The position numbers were made by a program, and so were the translations under genes. From Rhodococcus sp040643435 (GTDB lineage: Bacteria > Actinomycetota > Actinomycetes > Mycobacteriales > Mycobacteriaceae), in assembly GCF_040643435.1 (NCBI RefSeq), contig NZ_JBEYUH010000007.1, positions 228,361-292,360 of the forward strand: a stretch of 64,000 bases of DNA, given 5' to 3'. Below the pieces are notes generated by a model, which was not told the DNA's origin, searched no databases, and saw only the letters and a list, made by a program, of their open reading frames with translations. How positions within the stretch are numbered: position 1 is the first letter of the stretch; each line of letters opens with the position of its first letter. Below, in pieces: positions 26,632 to 34,995 of the stretch.

Positions 26632-27864
26632 GTGGCCGTCGTCATGCCGGGACACCAGACCACAACCCATCCTCCTACCACCGCAATCCATCACGACGGC
26701 CGTTCCGGTGCCGGGCCACGTCTGGTCAAGTTCCACGCTCCCGAGATCGTCTTCGGCGAAGGGTCGCTCGTCGAGGCGGCGCACGCGGCCGTCCGGCTCG
26801 GTGCGCTTCGTCCCATGCTCGTGACCGATCCGGGACTGATCGAAACGGGCTGGGTCGACGAACTCCGCCATCATCTGCGCGATCAGGGTGTGCACCCCAC
26901 GGTGTGGGCCGGCCTCACGCCCAACCCGAAGGACCACGAGGTCACCGCCGGACACGAGGTGTACCGGGCGCAGGGGTGCGATGTTCTCGTCGCGCTGGGA
27001 GGCGGGTCGGTGATCGACGCCGCGAAGGGAGTGGCGATTCTCGCTGCGAACGGCGGCAGCATCCTCGACTACGAGGGCGTGGACCGTGCATCACTGCCCA
27101 TCCCACCCATGGTCATGGTGCCGTCGACCTCCGGGACGGGAGCCGACGTCTCCCAGTTCTGCGTGGTCACCGACACCACCCGCGGCAGCAAGATCACCAT
27201 CATCGGCAGGTCGCTCGTGCCCAACCTGACGGTGATCGACCCGCGCCTGCTCACCACGATGCCCGACGACCTCAACGCCGCTACCGGCCTCGACGCGCTG
27301 ACCCACGGCATCGAGGCGTTCGTCTCCCGCGCGCACAACCCGCTCACCGACCATCACGCGCTGCGCGCCGTCGGTATGGTCACCGGCACCCTCGTGCGCA
27401 CGATCGACGAGCCGGCCCACATGCCCGCCCGCACCACCATGGCACAGGCGAGTCTCGAAGCCGGGCTGGCGTTCACCAACGCGATCCTCGGCGCGGCCCA
27501 CGCGATGAGTCACCAGGTCGGCGGTCTGCTCGACCAGCCGCACGGCGTCATCAACGGGGTGGTCCTACCGCACGTCATCCGATTCAACGGTGCCCACGAT
27601 CCCGATCCGTTCGTCGCCGTCGCGGCGACTCTCGGCCTCGACGAGGCACGCGGAGCCGCGACCGAAGCCGTCGAGGCGGTCGCCTCGTGCATCGACGATC
27701 TGGCCCGGCGGGTGGGTGTGCCACGAGGACTCGGGCAGCTCGGCGTGCGGGAGGAAGACCTGGAGAGACTCGCGGAAGGGGCGCTGCGCGACGCCTGCAT
27801 GTCGACGAATCCGCGTACCGCGACCCGCGATCAGATGATCGAGTTGTTCCGGACCGCGATGTGA
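26632..27864 (+). CDS. iron-containing alcohol dehydrogenase
   Basis: A 410-residue group III iron-type alcohol dehydrogenase, distantly related to the mno product. It shows ALGGGSVIDAAKG (nucleotide), VPSTSGTGADVSQF, and metal ligands in GLDALTHGIEAFVS and AHAMSHQVGGLLDQPHG. The N-terminal 25 residues are polar and variable. Relatives in mycobacterial mno loci are annotated as 1,3-propanediol dehydrogenases; the true substrate is not determinable. GTG 26632 has AGGAG seven bases upstream. The stop overlaps the sensor kinase start (GTGA), so enzyme, kinase and response regulator form one translationally coupled operon. Confidence 0.85.
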   Translation: MAVVMPGHQTTTHPPTTAIHHDGRSGAGPRLVKFHAPEIVFGEGSLVEAAHAAVRLGALRPMLVTDPGLIETGWVDELRHHLRDQGVHPTVWAGLTPNPKDHEVTAGHEVYRAQGCDVLVALGGGSVIDAAKGVAILAANGGSILDYEGVDRASLPIPPMVMVPSTSGTGADVSQFCVVTDTTRGSKITIIGRSLVPNLTVIDPRLLTTMPDDLNAATGLDALTHGIEAFVSRAHNPLTDHHALRAVGMVTGTLVRTIDEPAHMPARTTMAQASLEAGLAFTNAILGAAHAMSHQVGGLLDQPHGVINGVVLPHVIRFNGAHDPDPFVAVAATLGLDEARGAATEAVEAVASCIDDLARRVGVPRGLGQLGVREEDLERLAEGALRDACMSTNPRTATRDQMIELFRTAM

Positions 27865-29234
27865 GTACCCCCGACCTGTCGGCACTGACCGGATTGCGAT
27901 CCGGGAAGCCGACCTTCTACCCGCAGTACCGCGGGGCCGCCGAGCGACTCGAACGCGTCGTCTACGCGCTCGAGCTGATCTCGCGGGCACTCGTCCGAAC
28001 CGTCGAGGGACCGGAAACCCTCATCTGTGCCGTTGCCGAAGCAGCACGCGCGCACCTCAGCGCGAGGTGGGTCGCTTTCGCGCTCACCGACGGCGTGCTG
28101 CCCGATGCCGGGCCGCGCAGGCTCGTACTCGGGCCGGACGCAACCCCGTTCCTCGTCGACGACGTGGAAGGACCACCCCTGCCCGGCGAGGTCGTGGCAC
28201 TGCTCGACTCGGTGCGCACAGGTGCGGTCGAGCGTCGCGAACTCGTCGAGAATCACCACGCTTTCGTGCCCATCGTCCTCGACGGCGGAGTCGCCGGCGC
28301 CATCGCCGCATGGACGCCGGACCATCGAGCCCTCGACACCACCGACCGCGCCGTGCTGTCGATCCTCGCCAGCCAGACCGCCGTCGCCCTGCAGAACTCC
28401 GCGCTGTACCAGCGCGGGCAACTGCTCCTCGAACGCGCCGAACAGGCCTACCGCGAAGCCAACCGTGCGGCCGCCGACCTGCAGTCACGCAACGAGGAAC
28501 TCGAAGCGACCCTGGAGAAGCTCGCACTGACCCAGCGGCAACTCGGTGTCGCCCACCGGAATCAGGCCCTCGACGAGGAACGTCATCGCATCGCCCGCGA
28601 ACTCCACGACAGCGTCACCCAGGCCGTGCTCTCCGCGGGCATGCAGATCGAGGTGTGCCGCAGCGACATTCCCGGAACCGAACGGGGCGAACGACTCGAC
28701 CTCGCCAAGGAACTCACGCGTCGCGCCGTCGAGCAGCTCAGGTCGGCGATCTACGCGCTCAACCGGACCTCCGATTCCGAGCGGATGTCCTTGCCGGAGA
28801 TGCTCGAACAACTCAGCGTCGCCCACATGCCGGGCGAACTCGAAGTGAAGACGACGACGGCCGGCACGCCGGTCGAGCTCACCGGTGAGGCCGAACATGC
28901 TCTGCTCAGGATCGCCGGCGAAGCGCTGTTCAATGCCGCGGTGCACGCCGATGCGAGTCGCGTGGTGCTGCGGCTGAGCTACGGAGACGATGCGGTTCTG
29001 TTGTCGGTGGCCGATGACGGCGACGGCGACCCGGCGCGACTGCGTGTGATGCTCGAACTCGCCGGCGGCAACCTCGACGGCAACCATCGAGGTCTCGTCA
29101 ACATGCAGACCCGCGCACGCGAACTCGGCGGCACCCTCGAGGTGCGTCGCTCCAGGCTCGGAGGAGTGCGAATAGCAGTCCGGATTCCGTTGCAGGACAA
29201 TGCTGCACTCCAGCAGATGGGAGAACCCTCATGA
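27861..29234 (+). CDS. sensor histidine kinase (MnoS-like)
   Basis: A 457-residue NarL-type (HPK7) histidine kinase. The N-terminal half contains a GAF domain (about residues 45-190) with no membrane segment, so sensing is cytosolic. A coiled coil (about 190-240) leads to the HisKA_3 dimerisation helix with phospho-acceptor His249 (RIARELHDSVTQ), and an ATPase domain ends with GLVNMQTRARELGG. In Mycobacterium smegmatis the MnoSR pair beside mno controls methanol dehydrogenase; gene order and family here match. The signal is unknown. GTG 27861 is set by the 4-bp overlap with the alcohol dehydrogenase stop. Confidence 0.85.
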   Translation: MSTPDLSALTGLRSGKPTFYPQYRGAAERLERVVYALELISRALVRTVEGPETLICAVAEAARAHLSARWVAFALTDGVLPDAGPRRLVLGPDATPFLVDDVEGPPLPGEVVALLDSVRTGAVERRELVENHHAFVPIVLDGGVAGAIAAWTPDHRALDTTDRAVLSILASQTAVALQNSALYQRGQLLLERAEQAYREANRAAADLQSRNEELEATLEKLALTQRQLGVAHRNQALDEERHRIARELHDSVTQAVLSAGMQIEVCRSDIPGTERGERLDLAKELTRRAVEQLRSAIYALNRTSDSERMSLPEMLEQLSVAHMPGELEVKTTTAGTPVELTGEAEHALLRIAGEALFNAAVHADASRVVLRLSYGDDAVLLSVADDGDGDPARLRVMLELAGGNLDGNHRGLVNMQTRARELGGTLEVRRSRLGGVRIAVRIPLQDNAALQQMGEPS

Positions 29235-29905
29235 CCGCGACGCCGCAGGCGAGTCCGCGGGCGCGTCCGGGAACGGTGCGCATCGCGCTCGTCGACGACC
29301 ACGCGATACTGCGCCAAGGGCTCCGGTCGATCCTCGACCGTGAACCGGATCTCGAAGTGGTCGGCGAGGCTTCGACGGACACCGAGGCGCTCGGGCTCGT
29401 CGATCGTATGCGGCCCGACATCGTGCTTGTCGACCTCAAGTTGTCCGCGGGCTCGGACTACGAAGGACTGGCGTTGTGTGATCGACTTTCGTCGGCGCAC
29501 CCCGGGATCGGTCTGCTCGTTCTCACCACCTTCCTCGACGAGCAACTCGTCGTGCGCGCGGTGCACGCCGGCGCGCGTGGCTATGTCGTCAAGGATGTCG
29601 ACACCACCGAACTGGTACGCGCAATAAGGGCAGTTTCCCGTGGTGAGAGCGCTTTCGACTCGCGCAGTGCGGCTGCGGTGGTGCGTTCCCTCAATCGGAA
29701 GGAGGCGCCTGCGGAACGGTTGACTGCTCGTGAACTCGAGGTGCTGAAGCTTCTGGCCGCCGGCATGTCGAACGTGAAGATCGGGGAGCAGCTGTTCGTC
29801 TCGGCCACCACCGTCAAATTCCACGTCAGCAACATCATGCGCAAGCTCGGGGTGAGCCGCCGGGCGGAGGCGGTGTACGCGGCGAGCAAGCAGGGCCTGA
29901 TCTGA
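29231..29905 (+). CDS. LuxR-type response regulator (MnoR-like)
   Basis: A 224-residue NarL/FixJ response regulator. The receiver domain carries the acidic pair D22/D23, phospho-acceptor Asp68 (IVLVDLK) and Lys in GYVVKDVD. The C-terminal LuxR helix-turn-helix is LTARELEVLKLLAAGMSNVKIGEQLFVS with TVKFHVSNIMRKLGV as recognition helix. The ATG overlaps the kinase stop (ATGA), confirming a two-component pair. The expected target is the mno promoter about 10 kb upstream, and possibly the alcohol dehydrogenase operon itself. Confidence 0.88.
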   Translation: MTATPQASPRARPGTVRIALVDDHAILRQGLRSILDREPDLEVVGEASTDTEALGLVDRMRPDIVLVDLKLSAGSDYEGLALCDRLSSAHPGIGLLVLTTFLDEQLVVRAVHAGARGYVVKDVDTTELVRAIRAVSRGESAFDSRSAAAVVRSLNRKEAPAERLTARELEVLKLLAAGMSNVKIGEQLFVSATTVKFHVSNIMRKLGVSRRAEAVYAASKQGLI

Positions 29906-29974
29906 CTTCCACAGCGGGTAAGAGCCTGTCGTGCGCTCCACACGAGATACTCGGACTGCTTTCGGGGCCTGGGC

Positions 29975-30415
29975 TCAGTGAGTGTCCGATGCCGAGGAAT
30001 GCAGCGGCAGCAGCACCGACAGCGCCCCGGTGCACAGGAGAAGGCACAGCAACGGCCCGCCTCGGAGGATCTGACCGGTGACCTCCCGAACTCGCCGACC
30101 GATGTCGTCGCCCGAGGGTGCTGCCAGCACGATCGCAGGGCCCGTGTCGGACCGGGCAGCCGCGACGAGCAGGCATTCCTCCGGTGTCGCGATGACGGGA
30201 ATGTCGCTGGCACCCTCGGTCTTGCCGATCGCCACCGCGTCGTAGTCGGAGTCGTCCGTCTCGTCGTGATAGACGAGCAACCGCAGGTCAGGTCGCTCGG
30301 GAATCGGCCGGCAGTCCATCACCAACCCGGACGAGGGCGAATCCTCCCGGGTCGCGGGGCCACGGGGGAGGACGACGTGACGTGACGTCCAGCTGAAATG
30401 GTCTTGGCTGTTCAC
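29975..30415 (-). CDS. hypothetical protein with C-terminal hydrophobic segment
   Basis: A 146-residue protein of unrecognised family. An acidic central region (YHDETDDSDYDAVAIGK) resembles no known catalytic motif; residues about 118-137 (PLLCLLLCTGALSVLLPL) could form one C-terminal membrane helix. GTG 30415 has AAGGAG nine bases upstream. It lies on the same strand as mftM-mftR, 65 bp beyond mftM, so it may be the last gene of that operon. Its real existence is supported by codon structure and the ribosome binding site rather than homology. Confidence 0.5.
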   Translation of the reverse strand: MNSQDHFSWTSRHVVLPRGPATREDSPSSGLVMDCRPIPERPDLRLLVYHDETDDSDYDAVAIGKTEGASDIPVIATPEECLLVAAARSDTGPAIVLAAPSGDDIGRRVREVTGQILRGGPLLCLLLCTGALSVLLPLHSSASDTH

Positions 30416-30480
30416 CGCGCCGTCTCCTTCCTTCACACTCGGTATTCGTCACGGGAAGGCAGTCGGATGGGTGCGGAAGT

Positions 30481-31284
30481 TCAGTCGACCACGAGCCAGC
30501 CGCCGTGGTGTTCGAAGACCTCGAACGGCCGACCCGTGGTGCGTCCGAGTTCCTCGAGTGTGGAGAGATCGAAGGTCCGTACGTGGCCGTGGCAGGCTGT
30601 CGCCTCGTCCTCGAAGGGCACCGCTACGACCACCCGTTTCCTCGCGATGCGCAGTGCCTCGGCGAGGATCGCGGCACCGACGGCGTCGTCGACGTGCTCG
30701 AGCAGGTGGATCGCGGTCACGGTGTCGGCAGCGGCGTCGGGTACCGGTACGTTCGCCGCGTCGCACACGAGCGTGTCGAGGCGCAGCCCCAGCCGGGGTG
30801 CGACGGCATCGAGCAGGCGCATGGTGCCCGGGAGGATATCGGTGGCGGTGACCGCGGTACCGGTCGCGGCGAGCCGTAGCGGCAGGAAACCGAAGCACGA
30901 GCCGAGGTCGAGCACATCACCGCGTACGAGTTCGGCGGCCTTGTCGTGGATCGGTGCGAAATCCGCTGTTCCGTCCAAGAGTTCGCCGAGAGAGTTCCGG
31001 TAGTAGGTGACCCACGACTCCAGTGCGCCGGGAATCGCCGAACGGACGATCCCCACCATGGTGAGTTCGAACTCGTTCTGGCCGAAGTCCGCGTCCTGGA
31101 TCGACGCGGTCACGTCGGCGACGAGACGTTCGCTGATCTGCTCCGGGCCCAGGGAATGGGAGACGTACAGGTGGTCGGCGTCGCGCCGCAGGGTCAGCGG
31201 TCCGCTCGGCCGGCGTTCGACCGTCACGTGGTCGTGGGTCCAGCGCCCCGGTGGGCAGGGTGCGAGCGAATCGAGCACAGTCAT
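30481..31284 (-). CDS. mftM: SAM-dependent methyltransferase, probable mycofactocin methyltransferase MftM
   Basis: A 267-residue class I methyltransferase. The SAM motif GDVLDLGSCFGFLPLRLA is at about residues 121-138, followed by the motif II-like VTATDILPG and TVTAIHLLEHVDD. In mycobacteria, MftM methylates the second glucose of the mycofactocin oligosaccharide. Position directly behind mftR, overlapping it by 4 bp, supports this assignment. It could alternatively methylate another small molecule, but no other substrate is suggested by the locus. Confidence 0.75.
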   Translation of the reverse strand: MTVLDSLAPCPPGRWTHDHVTVERRPSGPLTLRRDADHLYVSHSLGPEQISERLVADVTASIQDADFGQNEFELTMVGIVRSAIPGALESWVTYYRNSLGELLDGTADFAPIHDKAAELVRGDVLDLGSCFGFLPLRLAATGTAVTATDILPGTMRLLDAVAPRLGLRLDTLVCDAANVPVPDAAADTVTAIHLLEHVDDAVGAAILAEALRIARKRVVVAVPFEDEATACHGHVRTFDLSTLEELGRTTGRPFEVFEHHGGWLVVD

Positions 31285-31931
31285 CGTGGGCCGGCCTTTT
31301 CCGGGAGTGCAGAAAGGGATTTCGGGTCACTGTAGTCCAGGCCCGCCGTCAGCGTTCGCATTCCTGCGGCCAGGAACTCGTGCAGATCCGAATCGGGTTC
31401 GTCGAGCCAGGACTCGTAGGCCGCGAGCGCAACGCCGAGCAGCAGATGCCCACAGGTGCGTGGGATGTGGTCGTCCGGTTCGGCGCCGATGCGACGGGCG
31501 ACGAACTCCGCGACGACACGTCGCCACCCCCGGTACATGAGTGACGAATAGCCCTGCAGCGCAGGTGTGTGCAGGATGAGGCGCATCCGTGCACGGTGCC
31601 GTTCGTTCTCGCCGTCGGGAAAGGTGTTGAATTCGTGCAGGGCGGTGGTGAGCGCTTCCGACAGGGAGACCTCCTCCGGGATCGCTTCGAGGCTCGCTCG
31701 CATGCCTGCCAGGTGTTCGTCGAAGTTCCCCCAGGCCAGTTCGTTCTTCGACGGGAAGTAGCGGAAGAAGGTACGCCGCGCGATTCCGGCGGCCTCCGCG
31801 ATGTCGTCGATGCTCGTCTCGTCGAAGCCGAACTCCACGAACAGCTCGATACCGACAGACGCGAGCTCTTCTTTCGAGGTGGACGGGCGTCGACCTACCC
31901 GAGCGGACGGTTTCTGCCGGCTGTGCGTCAT
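31281..31931 (-). CDS. mftR: mycofactocin system TetR regulator MftR
   Basis: A 216-residue TetR regulator. It has a basic N-terminus (SARVGRRPSTSKEELA) and the helix-turn-helix TSIDDIAEAAGIARRTFFRYFPSKNELAW at about residues 38-66. It matches the regulator family found next to mftA throughout actinobacteria, reported to respond to acyl-CoA. ATG 31931 has GGAGGAAG five bases upstream. It is divergent from mftA, with 122 bp between, and probably represses the mft promoter. Confidence 0.88.
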   Translation of the reverse strand: MTHSRQKPSARVGRRPSTSKEELASVGIELFVEFGFDETSIDDIAEAAGIARRTFFRYFPSKNELAWGNFDEHLAGMRASLEAIPEEVSLSEALTTALHEFNTFPDGENERHRARMRLILHTPALQGYSSLMYRGWRRVVAEFVARRIGAEPDDHIPRTCGHLLLGVALAAYESWLDEPDSDLHEFLAAGMRTLTAGLDYSDPKSLSALPEKAGPR

Positions 31932-32053
31932 TACTTCCTCCCGGAGGGATGACATTGTGCACTCGATGCCATTACAGTGGTGAATCGGCTCACAACGCAA
32001 CCCCCGATGTGGTGCCCGACTCCGTTCCAGAAGCGAAATTCCGAGGAGGAAAC
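31932..32053. promoter_or_regulatory. mftR-mftA divergent control region
   Basis: 122 bp between divergent mftR and mftA must hold both promoters and the MftR operator. Imperfect repeats beginning CATTGTGCACT and CATTACAGTGG (31953 and 31970) are candidate MftR contacts. CGAGGAGG at 32042-32049 is the strong mftA Shine-Dalgarno. No perfect palindrome was found. Confidence 0.55.
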
Positions 32054-32149
32054 ATGTCCGATCGTGACAACGCCGTGGTCGAATCCGATCTGATCGAGGA
32101 GTCACTCGTCGAAGAGGTCTCCATCGACGGCATGTGCGGCGTGTACTGA
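32054..32149 (+). CDS. mftA: mycofactocin precursor peptide
   Basis: A 31-residue precursor peptide with an acidic leader (ESDLIEESLVEEVSI) and the invariant core DGMCGVY at the C-terminus. The final Val-Tyr is the only part that becomes the cofactor. MftB binds the leader and MftC decarboxylates and cyclises the terminal Tyr-Val. ATG 32054 follows CGAGGAGGAAAC; the stop is one base from the mftB start, so the two are coupled. Small size makes it easily missed in annotation. Confidence 0.95.
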   Translation: MSDRDNAVVESDLIEESLVEEVSIDGMCGVY

Positions 32150-32150
32150 C

Positions 32151-32450
32151 ATGTCCGCGCCCGGAGCCACCGAAGTGTCGACCGAAACGTTCGATCCGGG
32201 TGCCACCTGGCGGCTCCACCCGCAGGTAGCGCTTCGCCCCGAACCGTTCGGGGCGTTGCTCTACCACTTCGGCACCCGCAAGTTGTCGTTCCTGAAGAAC
32301 ACCGTGATCGTCGACGTCGTCCGCTCTCTGGGCGACCATGCGTCGGTGCGAGAAGCATTGCGCGCCCATGGGATCGACGAGAGCGCCGAGCGGCCGTATG
32401 TCCGTGCCCTGGGCACTCTGGCCGATTCGCACATGATCGTCCCGGCCTGA
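32151..32450 (+). CDS. mftB: mycofactocin precursor-binding protein MftB
   Basis: A 99-residue PqqD-like RiPP recognition element. The pattern WRLHPQVALRPEPFGALLYHFGTRKLSFLKN is characteristic of MftB. It binds the MftA leader and presents the core to the radical SAM enzyme MftC. The gene starts one base after the mftA stop and precedes mftC by 61 bp, giving the standard mftABC order. Confidence 0.93.
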   Translation: MSAPGATEVSTETFDPGATWRLHPQVALRPEPFGALLYHFGTRKLSFLKNTVIVDVVRSLGDHASVREALRAHGIDESAERPYVRALGTLADSHMIVPA

Positions 32451-32511
32451 GCCGCTCGGGTCCGAACCCTTTTCGTACCAGCGCCTTTCTCGTAACAGCA
32501 AGGACCAGCCC

Positions 32512-33750
32512 ATGACTTCGCTGCTCGAACCGCCCACCACCGCGCCCGTGAAGGTCGGTCGTCTCGTCGACCAGTTCGAGAAGGGTCTCGACGCCCCGAT
32601 CTGCCTGACCTGGGAACTGACCTACGCCTGCAACCTGTCGTGCGTGCACTGCCTGTCCTCCTCCGGCAAACGCGACCCGCGCGAGCTGTCGACCGAGCAG
32701 TGCAAGGCGATCATCGACGAACTGCAGCGCATGCAGGTCTTCTACGTCAACATCGGCGGCGGCGAGCCCACGGTACGCTCGGACTTCTGGGAACTCGTCG
32801 ACTACGCCACCGAACATCAGGTGGGAGTGAAGTTCTCCACCAACGGCGTGCGGATCGACAAGAAGGTCGCCGCCCGGCTGGCCGCCTCGGACTATGTCGA
32901 CGTACAGATCTCCCTCGACGGTGCTACCGCCGAGGTCAACGATGCCGTGCGCGGACCGGGCTCGTTCGCCATGGCCGTGCGCGCACTCGAGAACCTGTCG
33001 GAGGCAGGTTTCCGCGATGCCAAGATCTCCGTCGTCGTAACCCGCCAGAACGTCGACCAGCTCGACGAGTTCAAAGCGCTCGCCGACAAGTACAGCGCCA
33101 CCTTGCGGATCACCCGGTTGCGGCCCTCGGGCCGAGCGGTGGACGTGTGGGACGACCTGCACCCCACCCACGAGCAGCAGCGCCGGCTGTACGACTGGCT
33201 CGTCGCCCACGGCGAAGGCGTCCTGACAGGGGATTCGTTCTTCCATCTGTCCGCCTTCGGCGGTGAGGGCGGCGGTTCGCTGCCCGGGCTGAATCTGTGC
33301 GGCGCGGGCCGGGTGGTCTGCCTGATCGACCCGGTCGGCGACGTCTACGCCTGCCCCTTCGCCATCCACGACAACTTCCACGCCGGCAACATCCTCACCG
33401 ACGGCGGATTCGCGAGCGTGTGGAAGAACTCGGAGCTGTTCCGTGAGCTGCGCGAACCCCAGTCGGCCGGGGCCTGTGCCTCGTGCAACTTCTTCGATTC
33501 CTGCCGCGGCGGTTGCATGGCCGCGAAGTTCTTCACCGGACTGCCGATGGACGGCCCCGACCCCGAGTGCGTGCAGGGTTACGGCCGGTCCGCGCTGGAA
33601 GGCGAGCGCACCGTGCCGCAGTCGAGTGTCGACCACTCGCGTACCGGTAAGCGCGCCGAGCGTCGCACCCCGGCAGCTCCGGTGCCGTTGACCCTGCTGA
33701 CCAAACCCCCCGCCAAGTTCTGCGACGAGAATCCGCTCGCAGGGCTGTAA
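32512..33750 (+). CDS. mftC: mycofactocin radical SAM maturase
   Basis: A 412-residue radical SAM/SPASM enzyme. The SAM-cluster motif CNLSCVHC supplies Cys40, Cys44 and Cys47. The C-terminal SPASM region holds CGAGRVVCLIDPVGDVYACPF and CASCNFFDSCRGGC, which bind auxiliary [4Fe-4S] clusters. It oxidatively decarboxylates the MftA C-terminal Tyr and then forms the Val-Tyr carbon-carbon bond. Full family length, no defects seen. It lies between mftB and mftD with only 61 and 19 bp gaps. Confidence 0.95.
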   Translation: MTSLLEPPTTAPVKVGRLVDQFEKGLDAPICLTWELTYACNLSCVHCLSSSGKRDPRELSTEQCKAIIDELQRMQVFYVNIGGGEPTVRSDFWELVDYATEHQVGVKFSTNGVRIDKKVAARLAASDYVDVQISLDGATAEVNDAVRGPGSFAMAVRALENLSEAGFRDAKISVVVTRQNVDQLDEFKALADKYSATLRITRLRPSGRAVDVWDDLHPTHEQQRRLYDWLVAHGEGVLTGDSFFHLSAFGGEGGGSLPGLNLCGAGRVVCLIDPVGDVYACPFAIHDNFHAGNILTDGGFASVWKNSELFRELREPQSAGACASCNFFDSCRGGCMAAKFFTGLPMDGPDPECVQGYGRSALEGERTVPQSSVDHSRTGKRAERRTPAAPVPLTLLTKPPAKFCDENPLAGL

Positions 33751-33769
33751 TCTCCCGAGGAGACCCCAG

Positions 33770-34978
33770 ATGGCCAAGCCGTCCTGGTTGAAGAACCCGT
33801 GGGCGCAAGACCCATGGTTCGAAACCGTCGCGATCGCCCAGCAGCGTGCGTGTAAGCGCCTGCCCAAGTCCGTCTACGGTGCTCTGGTCGCCGGCTCGGA
33901 GGCCGGCATCACCGTCGACGACAACACCACCGCTTTCCGCGAACTCGGTTTCGCGCCGCACGTGGCCGGACTGTCCGACAAACGCGAGATGAGCACGACC
34001 ATCATGGGGCAGCACGTCGCGCTGCCGGTGATGATCTCCCCGACGGGCGTGCAGGCCGTACATCCCGACGGTGAGGTCGCGGTGGCCCGCGCCGCCGCCG
34101 CTCGCGGAACCGCGATGGGGTTGTCGTCGTTCGCGAGCAAGTCCATCGAGGAGGTCGCCGCGGTCAACGACAAGACCTTCTTCCAGATGTACTGGGTGGG
34201 CAGCCGTGAGGTTCTCGTCCAGCGCATGGAACGCGCCCGCGCGGCCGGCGCGAAGGGTCTGATCATGACCTTGGACTGGTCGTTCTCCAACGGTCGGGAC
34301 TGGGGCAGCCCCGCCATTCCGGAACGCATGAATCTCGAGGCGATGGTCAAGTTCGCCCCCGAAGGCATCATCCGCCCCAAGTGGCTGCTCGAATGGGCCA
34401 GGACCGGCGGTGTTCCCGATCTGACCACACCGAATCTCACCTTGCCGGGCGGCGAAGCACCCACTTTCTTCGGCGCCTACGGCGAGTGGATGACCACACC
34501 CCTGCCGACCTGGGAAGACGTCGCGTGGCTTCGCGAGCAGTGGGGTGACGCGCCGTTCATGCTCAAGGGCGTGATGCGCGTCGACGACGCCAAACGCGCG
34601 GTCGACGCCGGCGTCACGGCCATCTCGGTGTCCAACCACGGCGGCAACAATCTCGACGGCACCCCCGCGCCGATCCGGGCACTGCCGGCGATCGTCGAAG
34701 CGGTCGGAAAGGACGTCGAAGTGCTGCTCGACGGTGGTATCCGCCGTGGCAGCGATGTCGTCAAGGCGGTTGCGCTCGGTGCCAGGGCGGTGCTCATCGG
34801 GCGGGCGTATCTGTGGGGTCTGGCCGCGAACGGTCAGGCAGGGGTGGAGAACGTGCTCGACATCCTCAGCGGTGGCATCGGCTCCGCGCTGATGGGTCTG
34901 GGTAAGAATTCCATCCACGAACTCACGCCGGACGACGTCTTCGTCCCCGACGGATTCCGCCGCGACCTCGGTATCTGA
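33770..34978 (+). CDS. mftD: mycofactocin FMN-dependent oxidoreductase MftD
   Basis: A 402-residue alpha-hydroxy-acid-oxidase-like flavoprotein. FMN barrel features are visible: SPTGVQAVHPDGEVAVARAA, the QMYWVGSRE region, and VSNHGGNNLDGTP, where the family catalytic histidine occurs. It oxidises the amine of the MftE product (AHDP) to the alpha-keto amide, creating the redox-active headgroup (premycofactocin). The next gene starts 17 bp downstream, so the OYE gene is in the same operon. Confidence 0.93.
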   Translation: MAKPSWLKNPWAQDPWFETVAIAQQRACKRLPKSVYGALVAGSEAGITVDDNTTAFRELGFAPHVAGLSDKREMSTTIMGQHVALPVMISPTGVQAVHPDGEVAVARAAAARGTAMGLSSFASKSIEEVAAVNDKTFFQMYWVGSREVLVQRMERARAAGAKGLIMTLDWSFSNGRDWGSPAIPERMNLEAMVKFAPEGIIRPKWLLEWARTGGVPDLTTPNLTLPGGEAPTFFGAYGEWMTTPLPTWEDVAWLREQWGDAPFMLKGVMRVDDAKRAVDAGVTAISVSNHGGNNLDGTPAPIRALPAIVEAVGKDVEVLLDGGIRRGSDVVKAVALGARAVLIGRAYLWGLAANGQAGVENVLDILSGGIGSALMGLGKNSIHELTPDDVFVPDGFRRDLGI

Positions 34979-34995
34979 CCGAGCAGGTATTACCC

